A stretch of 64,000 nucleotides of DNA from Billgrantia gudaonensis (GTDB taxonomy: Bacteria; Pseudomonadota; Gammaproteobacteria; Pseudomonadales; Halomonadaceae). Under the pieces are notes generated by a model, which saw nothing but the letters and a program-made list of their open reading frames with translations, was not told where the DNA came from and searched no databases. The translations under genes and the position numbers were made by a program. The stretch covers positions 1 through 64,000 of the forward strand of contig NZ_FNES01000005.1 in assembly GCF_900100195.1 (NCBI RefSeq), written 5' to 3'. This document shows, one piece after another, positions 32,139 through 40,996 of this stretch; position 1 is the stretch's first letter; every line of letters begins with the position of its first letter.

Positions 32139-32279
32139 GGAATTCTCCATTGTTGTTGTTGATGCGGTCGTTGCGGTGGTATCGCCTATCGGCGTTGCAG
32201 ACCATCCCGGCCGCGTCGGTGGCCGGCGACGCGAACGAGCGTCGCCGGGCTGCACGATTATCCCCTTCGCCAGGTATCG

Positions 32280-33422
32280 TCAGGCATCCAGGGCGCGACA
32301 GTCCTGCCACGTCCAGCCGACGGTCACCGACTGCCCCGGTCGCAGCGGGGGATGTCCTTCGGCATTCGGGGTCTTGATGATGAATTCGTCGTTGCCGCAC
32401 AGTGCGAGCCGCGTGCGCAGATGATCCCCCAGGTAGATCACTTCCTGCACGGTCCCCGTGAAGCAGTTGTCGAAGCGCTCGCCATCGCCGTCGTCCGCTT
32501 CCAGAAGCACCACCCTCTCCGGACGCAGCGACAGCGTGGTGCGCGAACCGATCCCTCCTGCCGCGACCGGCTTGGCGACGACGCGCTCTCCGCTGTCGAG
32601 CACGACCTCGCAGCGTTTGCCGAGATGCTCCACCACCTCGCCCATGAGGCGATTGTTCTCGCCGATGAAGCTGGCCACGAAGGCGTTCTCCGGCGATTCG
32701 TATAGGGTCTGAGGGCTCGCCAACTGCTGGACCACGCCATCGTTGAACACGGCGATGCGATCCGACATGGTCAGCGCTTCGGTCTGATCGTGGGTCACGT
32801 AGATCATGGTCACGCCGAGGCTGGCATGAATGCGCTTGATCTCGTACTGCATCTCTTCGCGCAGGTTCTTGTCCAGAGCGCCGAGCGGCTCGTCCATCAG
32901 CACCAGATCGGGCTCGAAGACCAGCGCGCGCGCCAGGGCCACGCGCTGCTGCTGGCCGCCGGAAAGCTGCGCCGGGCGACGGCTGCCGAAGCCCTCCAGA
33001 CGCACCATGCCCAGTGCCCGATCGACCTTGCGGGCGATCTCTGACTTCGAGAGGTGACGCACCTCGAGCGGGAAGGCGAGATTCTCGGCCACGGTCATGT
33101 GGGGAAACAGCGCATAGTTCTGAAACACCATGCCGATGCCGCGCTTGTGGGGCGGCAAGCCGTTGATGGGCTGATCCTTGAGCAGGATGTCACCGTGGGT
33201 GGGAGTCTCGAAACCGGCCATCATCATCAGGCAGGTGGTCTTGCCCGACCCCGAGGGACCGAGCAGGGTGACGAATTCACCCCGCTGGATATCGAGGTTG
33301 AATCCTTTGACGACCAGTTCCACGCCGTCGTAGCTCTTCTGGACGTCGATGAAACGCGCAAAGCAGGTATCGACTTCTTGGGAAGACGCCGCGGGGGCGT
33401 CGGGGACGGCACTTTCGTTCAT
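32280..33422 (-). CDS. Polyamine-type ABC importer, ATP-binding subunit (PotA-like)
   Basis: The product is 380 residues. After a variable 20-residue N-terminus come Walker A GPSGSGKTT (55-63), Q-loop MVFQNYALFPHMTV, signature LSGGQQQRVALARAL and Walker B LVLMDEPLGALD. The C-terminal TOBE-like domain (ENNRLMGEVVEHLG ... TLSLRPERVVLL) belongs to the PotA/UgpC class. It is upstream of the binding-protein gene by 141 nt and divergent from the FAD oxidoreductase gene. AGGAAG 7 nt upstream of ATG 33422 supports the start. Confidence 0.88.
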   Translation of the reverse strand: MNESAVPDAPAASSQEVDTCFARFIDVQKSYDGVELVVKGFNLDIQRGEFVTLLGPSGSGKTTCLMMMAGFETPTHGDILLKDQPINGLPPHKRGIGMVFQNYALFPHMTVAENLAFPLEVRHLSKSEIARKVDRALGMVRLEGFGSRRPAQLSGGQQQRVALARALVFEPDLVLMDEPLGALDKNLREEMQYEIKRIHASLGVTMIYVTHDQTEALTMSDRIAVFNDGVVQQLASPQTLYESPENAFVASFIGENNRLMGEVVEHLGKRCEVVLDSGERVVAKPVAAGGIGSRTTLSLRPERVVLLEADDGDGERFDNCFTGTVQEVIYLGDHLRTRLALCGNDEFIIKTPNAEGHPPLRPGQSVTVGWTWQDCRALDA

Positions 33423-33635
33423 GCAAGCTTCCTGTTGACGACCGGTCGCTACGAGCATCGTTCCCCTGCGCAGTGCGCCAGGCCGCTTTGTCTTGTTCTA
33501 ATTCAACGAAATCGACAGTAGTCTGATTGCCCATCACCTCGCAATCCTTGCAGGGTCCAACCAGCGTTGAATGGCAAGCCCGCAACCGCTCATGAAGTCG
33601 GCTATGCCCTCAGGCTCCAGAAAAGGGAGGCCATC

Positions 33636-34892
33636 ATGTCGAATCGCCACGGCAAGGCCGATATCGTCGTCATCGGCGCCGGCATCGTCGGCCTGGCCAC
33701 GGCCTGGGCACTGATCGAGCGGGGACGCGAAGTCACCGTGCTGGATCCGGGACCGCCGGGAGGGCAGGCCTCCTCCGGCAATGCGGCCACGCTCGCCGGC
33801 TATGCGGTGGAGCCGCTGGCCCATCCCGGCCTACTCACCCAGTTGCCGGCTCTGCTGTTGTCTCCCTCTTCGCCCTTCCACCTGCGCTGGCGCCACCTAC
33901 CGCGCCTGGCACCCTGGCTGTGGCGCTTTCTCGCCGCAGCGACCCCCGCCCGAACCGCTGCCGCGACCCGAACCCTTCACCACCTGCTGGCCCCTGCCAT
34001 GGACGACTGGCAGGCACTGCACGCGACGCTGGGCACCGGCACCTCGGCCACCGCCTTGCATCGACGCGGCGCACTCACGTTCTTTCGCCAGCGTCGCCAT
34101 TGGCAAGCCGAACGCGACGCCTACATCGCTCGCGAGCGGCTGGGCATTCCCCAACGCTACCTGGACGCCCGGCAGGTCGCCGAGCTGGAACCCGCCCTGG
34201 AAGGCGTGGCACAAGGCGGCGTGCACTTTCTGGCCGCCGGCCATCTTGCCGACCCTCAGGCCCTGGCCACACGACTGGCAAGCCGCCTGGCGGAGCGCGG
34301 CGTCGACTTCCGCACGGCACGCGTCACCGGCCTCGACGGAGCCGGAGGGCGAGTGCGCATCGACAGCGATCTCGGCAGCTGGCTGGCCGAGCACGCCATC
34401 GTCGCGGCTGGCCCCTGGTCGGCGACGCTGGCTCGCTGCGCCGGCGACCGCATTCCCCTGGACGTCGAACGCGGCTATCACCTGGAATTTCCCGATGCCT
34501 CGACGCGCCTGTCGCGGCCTTGCAATCCGGCGGAAAACGCGTTCTACATGACCCCGCTGGCCGGACGGTTGCGCATCGCCGGCACCGTCGAGCTCGGCCA
34601 TCCCCGCGATCCGGCCAACCCGCGCCGCCTGGCCTATCTGCGCCGTCACGGCGAGGCGCTCCTCGGGCCTCTCGGCCCAGCCAGCCACGAGTGGCTGGGA
34701 CTGAGGCCGTCGTTGCCGGATTCGCTGCCAGTGATCGGACCCGCCCGCCTTCCGGGCGTCACCTACGCCTTCGGCCACGGCCATCTGGGACTGACCCTGG
34801 CGCCGACTACCGGTCGGCTGGTCGCCGAAAGTCTCTCCGGCGCGTCGCCGAGCTGGCTGGAGGCTTGCCACCCTCAGCGGTTCACACGCTAA
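33636..34892 (+). CDS. DadA-like FAD-dependent amino-acid oxidoreductase
   Basis: The product is 418 residues. It has the Rossmann FAD motif DIVVIGAGIVGLATAWALIERGREVTVLD, VAELEPALEG, IVAAGPWSATLARCAG and C-terminal PVIGPARLPGVTYAFGHGHLGLTLAPTTGRLVAE, all DAO-family features close to D-amino-acid dehydrogenase (DadA). It should oxidise an amino acid or secondary amine to an imino/keto product. It is divergent from the polyamine-type importer, so its substrate may be what that system imports. GGGAGG precedes ATG 33636. Confidence 0.85.
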   Translation: MSNRHGKADIVVIGAGIVGLATAWALIERGREVTVLDPGPPGGQASSGNAATLAGYAVEPLAHPGLLTQLPALLLSPSSPFHLRWRHLPRLAPWLWRFLAAATPARTAAATRTLHHLLAPAMDDWQALHATLGTGTSATALHRRGALTFFRQRRHWQAERDAYIARERLGIPQRYLDARQVAELEPALEGVAQGGVHFLAAGHLADPQALATRLASRLAERGVDFRTARVTGLDGAGGRVRIDSDLGSWLAEHAIVAAGPWSATLARCAGDRIPLDVERGYHLEFPDASTRLSRPCNPAENAFYMTPLAGRLRIAGTVELGHPRDPANPRRLAYLRRHGEALLGPLGPASHEWLGLRPSLPDSLPVIGPARLPGVTYAFGHGHLGLTLAPTTGRLVAESLSGASPSWLEACHPQRFTR

Positions 34893-35095
34893 CCACCGGT
34901 GGTAAAAGGAGAAAAGTCGGCCTACGCTGTCGGCGTAACGGTGCGATTCCTGTATCATCGCGTTACAGCGCCTTCCAAGGCGGGAAAGCGTTGACGCCAC
35001 CACTGGCGTGGATCGACGAGCTCGCCAAACTAAGATGAAGGGGCCGGCCTGCTTCGGGCCGTCTCTCGTTTCTCAGTATGCAAGGAGACGCAGAC

Positions 35096-35521
35096 ATGTA
35101 CCGCAAGATCATGGTGCCGATCGATCTGGCACATCTCGACGTGCTCGAGCCATCTCTGGCCACCGTGGCCGACCTGGCTCGCCATTACGACGCGGAAATC
35201 TGCTATGTCGGCGTCACGGCGACTCAGCCAGGCAGCGTGGCCCGCACACCGGAAGAGTACCAGCAGAAGCTGGATGCCTTCGCCGACGAACGCGCCGCGG
35301 TGCACGGCCAGCCGGTGAGCACGCATGTCATCACCAGCCCCGATCCCATCGCCGACCTCGACGACCTGCTGATCGATGCCATCGACGATGTCGGCACCGA
35401 TCTGGTGATCATGCCGACCCATCCACCCAAGCACCTGGACGTCCTGATGCCCTCGCATGGCGGCAAGGTCGCAACCCACACCGACGTGTCGGTCTTTCTG
35501 GTTCGCCCGGCGAAGCAGTGA
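35096..35521 (+). CDS. Universal stress protein (UspA family)
   Basis: The product is 141 residues: MYRKIMVPIDLAHLDVLEPSLATVADLAR, then TSPDPIADLDDLLIDAIDDVGTDLVIMPTHPPKHLDVLMPSHGGKVATHTDVSVFLV. This is a Usp fold; the ATP-binding loop G-x2-G-x9-G is only partly recognisable (PSHGGKVATHTDVSV). It is 63 nt upstream of a BCCT carrier gene. In Halomonas elongata the UspA-type TeaD regulates the ectoine TRAP transporter TeaABC; here the partner is a BCCT carrier, so an analogous role is inferred. AGGAGACG precedes the ATG. Confidence 0.88.
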   Translation: MYRKIMVPIDLAHLDVLEPSLATVADLARHYDAEICYVGVTATQPGSVARTPEEYQQKLDAFADERAAVHGQPVSTHVITSPDPIADLDDLLIDAIDDVGTDLVIMPTHPPKHLDVLMPSHGGKVATHTDVSVFLVRPAKQ

Positions 35522-35584
35522 CTCGCCGGCTGCCGGGAAAGCCCCTAGACACGGCATCCTGACGAACTGAAGGGAGAACGCTCC

Positions 35585-37246
35585 ATGGAAAAGAATCCCC
35601 AAGACGAAGGGCCCCAAGAGCAGGCTTCGGAAGGCATTCCGGCGCCAGAGGGGCCGGCCAACCTGATCGATACCGACTACGTGATCGGTCAGGACAACAT
35701 CACCGCCAGCCCCATGGGCGTCAACCTGGACTTGCACGGCAAGGTATTCACCTTTTCCTCGCTGGTGATCCTCTTCTTCGTGATCATCACGCTGGCCCTG
35801 CAGGATCAGGTCGAACCCATCTACAACGGCATGTTCAGCTTCCTGACCGGCAACCTGGCCTGGTTCTTCCTGCTGGCCGCCAACATTTTCGTGATCCTCT
35901 CCGTGGTGCTGATCTTCACCCCACTGGGCAAGGTCCGCATCGGCGGCATGCACGCCAAGCCCGACTTCAGCTACCTGGGCTGGTTCTCGATGCTGTTCGC
36001 CGCCGGCATGGGCATCGGCCTGATGTTCTATGGGGTCTCCGAGCCGTTGACGCACTACGGCACCGCCATCGGCGGCACCGCCATGGAGAACGGCGCCCGC
36101 ACCGACTGGGCACCGCTGGGCGCGGCCGAAGGCAATGAGTCGGGGGCCATCTCGTTGGGCATGGCCGCCACCATCTTCCACTGGGGCCTGCACCCCTGGG
36201 GCATCTATGCCGTGGTCGCGCTGGCCCTGGCCCTGTTCTCCTACAACAAGGGCCTGCCGCTGACCATGCGCTCGATCTTCTACCCCATCCTGGGGGAGCG
36301 CGTCTGGGGCTGGCCGGGGCACGTCATCGACATCCTGGCCGTCTTCGCCACCCTGTTCGGTCTCGCCACCTCACTGGGGCTCGGCGCGACCCAGGCCTCG
36401 GCGGGGCTCGGCTATCTGTTCGGGGTCCCCGAAACGAACACCACCATGGTGCTGCTGATCATGGGCATCACGGCGGTAGCCCTGGTTTCGATTCTGCTCG
36501 GCGTCGACAAGGGCGTGCAGCGGCTGTCGCAGCTCAACATGGTACTCGCCGCCCTGCTGCTGCTGTTCGTGATCTTCGTCGGTCCCACGCTGCTGATCGC
36601 CACGGGCATCTTCGAGAACCTGATCGCCTACGTCGTGAATCTGCCGGCGCTCTCCAACCCCTTCGGGCGTGAGGATGCCAACTTCACCCAGGGCTGGACG
36701 GCCTTCTACTGGGCCTGGTGGATCGCCTGGTCGCCCTTCGTGGGCATGTTCATCGCCCGAGTCAGCCGCGGGCGCAGCGTGCGTGAATTCCTGATCGCCG
36801 TGCTGCTGGTGCCGTCGGTCGTCTCGGTCATCTGGATGACCGCCTTCGGCGGTACCGCCATCGACCAGGTCGTCCGCGACGGTTTCGAAGGCGTTCAGGA
36901 CGCAGCGCTCGAGCTGCAGCTGTTCGTGATGCTCGGCGAGCTGCCGCTCACCGCCATCACTTCCTTCGTCGGCATCGTGCTGGTGATGGTGTTCTTCATC
37001 ACCTCGTCGGACTCCGGCTCACTGGTGATCGACTCCATCACCGCCGGCGGCAAGGTCGATGCGCCCAAACCGCAGCGCATCTTCTGGGCCGTCATCGAGG
37101 GGGCCGTTGCCATCGCCCTGCTGCTCGGAGGCGGGCTCACCGCGCTGCAGACGGCGGTGATCACCACCGGCCTGCCCTTCACGCTGGTGCTGCTGGCCGC
37201 CTGCTACGCCATCATCAAGGGGCTGGCCAGCGAGCCACGCGCCTGA
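35585..37246 (+). CDS. BCCT-family betaine/choline/carnitine carrier
   Basis: The product is 553 residues with an acidic cytoplasmic N-terminus and about 12 membrane segments. The family signature GLSWMFAAGMGIGL appears as SMLFAAGMGIGLMFYGVSEPL, and the aromatic helix as FYWAWWIAWSPFVGMFIARVSRGR (the conserved W-W-I-A-W-S-P-F region). Substrate residues suggest a quaternary-amine carrier driven by Na+ or H+. The C-terminus is short, so osmosensing by a long BetP-like tail is unlikely. It follows uspA by 63 nt and ends with a hairpin terminator. Confidence 0.92.
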   Translation: MEKNPQDEGPQEQASEGIPAPEGPANLIDTDYVIGQDNITASPMGVNLDLHGKVFTFSSLVILFFVIITLALQDQVEPIYNGMFSFLTGNLAWFFLLAANIFVILSVVLIFTPLGKVRIGGMHAKPDFSYLGWFSMLFAAGMGIGLMFYGVSEPLTHYGTAIGGTAMENGARTDWAPLGAAEGNESGAISLGMAATIFHWGLHPWGIYAVVALALALFSYNKGLPLTMRSIFYPILGERVWGWPGHVIDILAVFATLFGLATSLGLGATQASAGLGYLFGVPETNTTMVLLIMGITAVALVSILLGVDKGVQRLSQLNMVLAALLLLFVIFVGPTLLIATGIFENLIAYVVNLPALSNPFGREDANFTQGWTAFYWAWWIAWSPFVGMFIARVSRGRSVREFLIAVLLVPSVVSVIWMTAFGGTAIDQVVRDGFEGVQDAALELQLFVMLGELPLTAITSFVGIVLVMVFFITSSDSGSLVIDSITAGGKVDAPKPQRIFWAVIEGAVAIALLLGGGLTALQTAVITTGLPFTLVLLAACYAIIKGLASEPRA

Positions 37247-37269
37247 TTCCCTCTTTCGCTGCAACCCAC

Positions 37270-37300
37270 GACAGGCGGCCTCTTGGTCGCCTGTCCTATT
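37270..37300 (+). terminator. Terminator after the BCCT carrier gene
   Basis: GACAGGCGGCC-TCTT-GGTCGCCTGTC (37270-37295) forms an 11-bp stem with one G-U pair followed by CCTATTT. It lies 23 nt after the BCCT stop. Confidence 0.7.
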
Positions 37301-37450
37301 TGGACTCCCTCATTCTTCGGCATGAGGTGCGCCGCCAGGCGTCATGCGTATTCTGCTACGACTCTCGGCAACCGCCCTGGCGGGGCGATGCCGCTTCGGC
37401 CATAGTTTCACGATACTGCCACCCGCCCGGCAAGGAGCCCCCAAGCGCCG

Positions 37451-38830
37451 ATGAAGGCCCCCGAAGACGCCTTTCGCCAGCTTGCCGATGGGTTAGGCAA
37501 GGCCGGCCTGCCCCAGCACCTGGAACGACTCGCCGAACAGCTCGCCTACTGGGACAGCGTCACTGGGCTTGCCAACCGCCGCCACTTCATGGAGCGCCTT
37601 GACGACGCCTGCCGTCAGGCACGCCGAACCGCCGGCTCGCTCGGCATGCTCTACATCGACCTGCACCGTTTCCGACAGATCAACGAAAGCCAGGGTCACG
37701 AGTGCGGCGACCGCTTGCTGGCTGCCGTCGCCGCGCGTTTCAGCGACGTCGTCGCCGCCGATGAGTTCATCGCCCGACTGGGCGGCGACGAGTTCGCCGT
37801 CCTCTGCGGGACCGCCAATCGAGTCCATCTCGAGGAAGCCGTGGCTCGGTACCGGCAAAGCCTGGCGTCGCCCATTCCCGTGGACGGCCGGCACTTCACC
37901 CTCTCGCTCAGCACCGGCGTGGCTCGCTTCCCACGGGATGCCGACGATGCTGGCGCACTGTTCCAGCACGCCAGCATCGCGCTCAACCATGCCAAGCGCG
38001 GCGGGCGCCGCACGCGCTTCTTCACCCGCCCCATGGCCGAGGCCATGCACCAGAAAGCGCGCCTGCAGGCGCGATTCCTCGAAGCCCTGCAGCACGAGCG
38101 GCTGACGCTGCACTATCAGCCCCAGTTCAGCCTGGCAAACGGTGAGCTGATCGGCGCCGAAGCGCTATGTCGCTGGCACGACGAGCTGTTGGGCTGGGTG
38201 AGCCCGGGCGAGTTCGTCGCCCTGGCGGAGAGCCAGGGATTGGCCAGCATCTTGGGCGACTGGGTGCTGGAGTCCGCCTGTCGCCAGCTGCAGCGCTGGG
38301 AGCAGGCTGGGACGCCCTTTCCGGGAAGGCTGTGCGTCAACGTCTCGGCCCAGCAGATGGACGACCCCCGGTTGGCCGGTCACGTGCAGCAGTTGGCGAC
38401 CCGGATGCGTCCGGGCTTGCTGGGACTCGAACTCACCGAGAGCGGTTTGATACGCGATCCGGAGATGGCGGTGGGCATCACCCGCACCCTGTGCCGGGCC
38501 GGCATCGGCATGGCGATCGACGACTTCGGCACCGGCTACTCGTCGCTCGCCTATCTGAAGCGGTTCGCGGCCGACACCCTGAAGATCGACATGTCCTTCG
38601 TGCACGACATGCTCAAGAGCAGCCACGACCATGCCATCGTTGCCACCATCATCGCCATGGCCCACACCCTGGGCATGCAGACGGTGGCCGAAGGCGTGGA
38701 GAATGCCGATCAGGCCAATGCATTGCGCGCCCTGGGCTGCAGCGGCGTACAGGGTTTCCACTACGGCCGCCCGGTGGATGCCGCCACCTTTACCGCATGC
38801 TGGCTGACGCAACGCTCTTCCGTCACTTGA
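37451..38830 (+). CDS. GGDEF-EAL domain protein (cyclic-di-GMP turnover)
   Basis: The product is 459 residues. GGDEF domain at about 40-200 (SVTGLANRRHFMERL ... LGGDEFAVLCG, intact signature) and EAL domain at about 205-450 (AEALCRWHDELLGWVSPGEF, VNVSAQQM, LELTESGLIRD, DDFGTGYSSLAYLKRF, VAEGVENADQANAL; catalytic set intact). No transmembrane or sensor domain precedes the GGDEF, only a 35-residue helical N-terminus. Intact signatures suggest both cyclase and phosphodiesterase are possible; an inhibitory RxxD site is not clear. It ends 46 nt from the convergent diguanylate cyclase. Confidence 0.9.
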   Translation: MKAPEDAFRQLADGLGKAGLPQHLERLAEQLAYWDSVTGLANRRHFMERLDDACRQARRTAGSLGMLYIDLHRFRQINESQGHECGDRLLAAVAARFSDVVAADEFIARLGGDEFAVLCGTANRVHLEEAVARYRQSLASPIPVDGRHFTLSLSTGVARFPRDADDAGALFQHASIALNHAKRGGRRTRFFTRPMAEAMHQKARLQARFLEALQHERLTLHYQPQFSLANGELIGAEALCRWHDELLGWVSPGEFVALAESQGLASILGDWVLESACRQLQRWEQAGTPFPGRLCVNVSAQQMDDPRLAGHVQQLATRMRPGLLGLELTESGLIRDPEMAVGITRTLCRAGIGMAIDDFGTGYSSLAYLKRFAADTLKIDMSFVHDMLKSSHDHAIVATIIAMAHTLGMQTVAEGVENADQANALRALGCSGVQGFHYGRPVDAATFTACWLTQRSSVT

Positions 38831-38876
38831 GCGGCCCGCTTCACGGCATGCGCCATTTCGTACCCTGCAGTTCCAC

Positions 38877-40193
38877 TCAGGAGGCGGAAGCCGATGAGCC
38901 CTGCTCGGCAGTGACGCGGTTGCGTCCCTGGCATTTGGCGGCATACATCGCCCGGTCGGCGCGCACCATCAACGTATCCAGCGACAAGCCCGACTGGCTG
39001 GCGGCCACGCCGAAGCTCGCCGTCACGCGGCCGGCGTCGTCGAATTCATGGCTCTCGATGTGCTGCCGGATGCGTTCGGCCAGCTCCAGCGCTCCCTGCT
39101 GCGTGGTCTCTGGAGCCAGTATCAGGAACTCCTCGCCTCCCCAGCGGCCCAGGCGATCCGTCTCGCGAAGCCGCTCGTGGATACGGTTCCCCATGGTCTG
39201 CAATACGCTATCGCCAACGGCATGACCGAAACGATCGTTCACCGACTTGAAGTGATCGATGTCGAGCAGGATCAAGGCGTAGCGGAAGCCATGACGACGA
39301 TGCAGGGCGTCGGCCTCACGCAGCAACTGCTGCATGCGATCGCGGTTGTAGAGACCGGTCAAGGCATCGTGGCTGGCGCGATACTCCAGTTCCTCGCGGG
39401 CCTGGATGCGCTCGTTGATGTCGCGCCAGACGGTATGCACGACCTCGCGACCTTCGATGGGAATCATCGTCAGTTGCACTTCCAGCCAGGTCGGCTTTCC
39501 GGTGCGCGTCAGATGAACCCACTCGAAGCGACACGATCCGACCTCACGGACCCGCTGGATCCATTCGACGGCCAGTTCCCAGGACGCTCGGCCATCGGGC
39601 TGGCGAGGCGGCGAAATCTCGGCGGGGTGCCGCTGCAGCAGTTGCTGCCTGTCGGGGTAGTCCAGCAGCTCTGCGGCGGCGGCATTGCAGTCGATGAAGC
39701 GTTCGCCATCCAACAGCAGGATGCCGTCGGCGCTGCGCTCGAAGAGCGCACGATAGGTACGGTGGCTCTCGGCCAGCTGCGACTGCGCCTGGCGCAGTGC
39801 GGTCAGTTCGACGAACAGGCTCAAGGTGAGGTCGCCGTGGCAGACGGCATGTACCAGAAAGATGCGGGTCTCGCCATCCTTGCAGCGAATGGGCGCCTCC
39901 AGCGGCTCGACCTCGCCCTGCCCCCGGGCGGCCTGCTCCAGGCGCTGGCGCCACAGCGCGGCCAGGCGTTCGCGCTCCTCGGCCTCCGGGTAGGCGAGCG
40001 GCCACCAGTGGCCGGCATCGGGGATCTCGTCGACCCCATAGCCGATGCATTGACGAAACTGGCGGTTGAGCAACACGACCCGCTTGTCGCCGCCCTGGGT
40101 GAGCAGCAGGGGCAGCGGAGCGCGCTCGAGAAGCTGCCACAGCCTTGCATGATCGAGATGTCGGTTCTGGCTATCCTGATCGCTCGCTGCCAT
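38877..40193 (-). CDS. PAS-PAS-GGDEF diguanylate cyclase
   Basis: The product is 438 residues. Two PAS-like sensor regions at about 15-140 (LLERAPLPLLLTQGGDKRVVLLNRQF) and about 145-270 (ALFERSADGILLLDGERFIDCNAAA), then GGDEF at about 275-430 with RWGGEEF (active type) and an RETD motif five residues upstream, the allosteric inhibition site for product. It should synthesise cyclic-di-GMP in the cytoplasm in response to a small ligand or redox signal. The start at 40193 opens the first PAS domain. Confidence 0.88.
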   Translation of the reverse strand: MAASDQDSQNRHLDHARLWQLLERAPLPLLLTQGGDKRVVLLNRQFRQCIGYGVDEIPDAGHWWPLAYPEAEERERLAALWRQRLEQAARGQGEVEPLEAPIRCKDGETRIFLVHAVCHGDLTLSLFVELTALRQAQSQLAESHRTYRALFERSADGILLLDGERFIDCNAAAAELLDYPDRQQLLQRHPAEISPPRQPDGRASWELAVEWIQRVREVGSCRFEWVHLTRTGKPTWLEVQLTMIPIEGREVVHTVWRDINERIQAREELEYRASHDALTGLYNRDRMQQLLREADALHRRHGFRYALILLDIDHFKSVNDRFGHAVGDSVLQTMGNRIHERLRETDRLGRWGGEEFLILAPETTQQGALELAERIRQHIESHEFDDAGRVTASFGVAASQSGLSLDTLMVRADRAMYAAKCQGRNRVTAEQGSSASAS

Positions 40194-40260
40194 GCATACC
40201 CCCGTCACCTGCCCTGGCAGCCAGTATGCCTGTCTCGGCCGCCTGGGGCGAGAAACACGG

Positions 40261-40986
40261 TCAACTCCATAGCTCGCCGATGGGGGTCTCGCGACGATAG
40301 TGGGTGGCGATCTGCGCCTGGAGCAGTTCCGCCGTGGCCAGGGCATCGATCAGCGCATGATGCCCCTGGTAGGCGGGCAGGCCATAGCGCAAGCGACTGT
40401 CATGCAGCCGGATCGACACCGGCGGGCGGCGTAGCCAGCGGCGAAAGCGAGCCCAGGGCGACAGGCGATGGCGACGCGCCTCCAACGACATGGTGTCGAT
40501 CACCGGAAAGCGCAGCCCCTCGCCGAGGCGAGCCTTCACGGCGGTGTCGAGGAAGGGACGTTCGATATGGCGAAAATGCACCACCGCCAGTCGCCCAGCC
40601 ATCAGTTCGAGGAGCTCGGGCAGGATGCGTTCCAGGTCAGGGGCCTCCGCCACCTCCGAATGGGTGATGTGATGGAAGATGACCGATTGGCTGGACAGCG
40701 GTCGCGGTGGACGTACCACCCAGTAACGGCGCTCGGCCAGACGCACGCGCGCCAGCGTGAAGGGGACCGCGCCGACGCTGACGATGGCATGGCGGCGAGT
40801 ATCGAGCCCGGTGGTTTCCAGGTCGAGAGCCACCATTTCCACCTCGCCGATGGGCGTGTCGGCCGCTGGCACGCCGGCGGCAAAGTAGCGCGACAACAAT
40901 GCCGAGCGCGACTCGCTGGCACGCTGCTCCAGGTATTCCGGCCAGCCAGGCGCGGCGACGTGGGACGAACGGCGCAGGATCGGCAT
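40261..40986 (-). CDS. DnaQ-like 3'-5' exonuclease
   Basis: The product is 241 residues. The DEDD fold is visible: Exo I VALDLETTGLD (Asp, Glu), Exo II around VVHFRHIERPFLD, and Exo III HHALIDALATAELL (His-Asp-Asp). It begins with a 45-residue charged N-terminus. It resembles the epsilon-type proofreading exonucleases encoded next to DUF294/CBS proteins in many aquatic Proteobacteria. It lies 10 nt downstream of the DUF294 gene, so the two form an operon. RNA or DNA substrate is unknown. Confidence 0.85.
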   Translation of the reverse strand: MPILRRSSHVAAPGWPEYLEQRASESRSALLSRYFAAGVPAADTPIGEVEMVALDLETTGLDTRRHAIVSVGAVPFTLARVRLAERRYWVVRPPRPLSSQSVIFHHITHSEVAEAPDLERILPELLELMAGRLAVVHFRHIERPFLDTAVKARLGEGLRFPVIDTMSLEARRHRLSPWARFRRWLRRPPVSIRLHDSRLRYGLPAYQGHHALIDALATAELLQAQIATHYRRETPIGELWS

Positions 40987-40996
40987 GAAGCACCTG

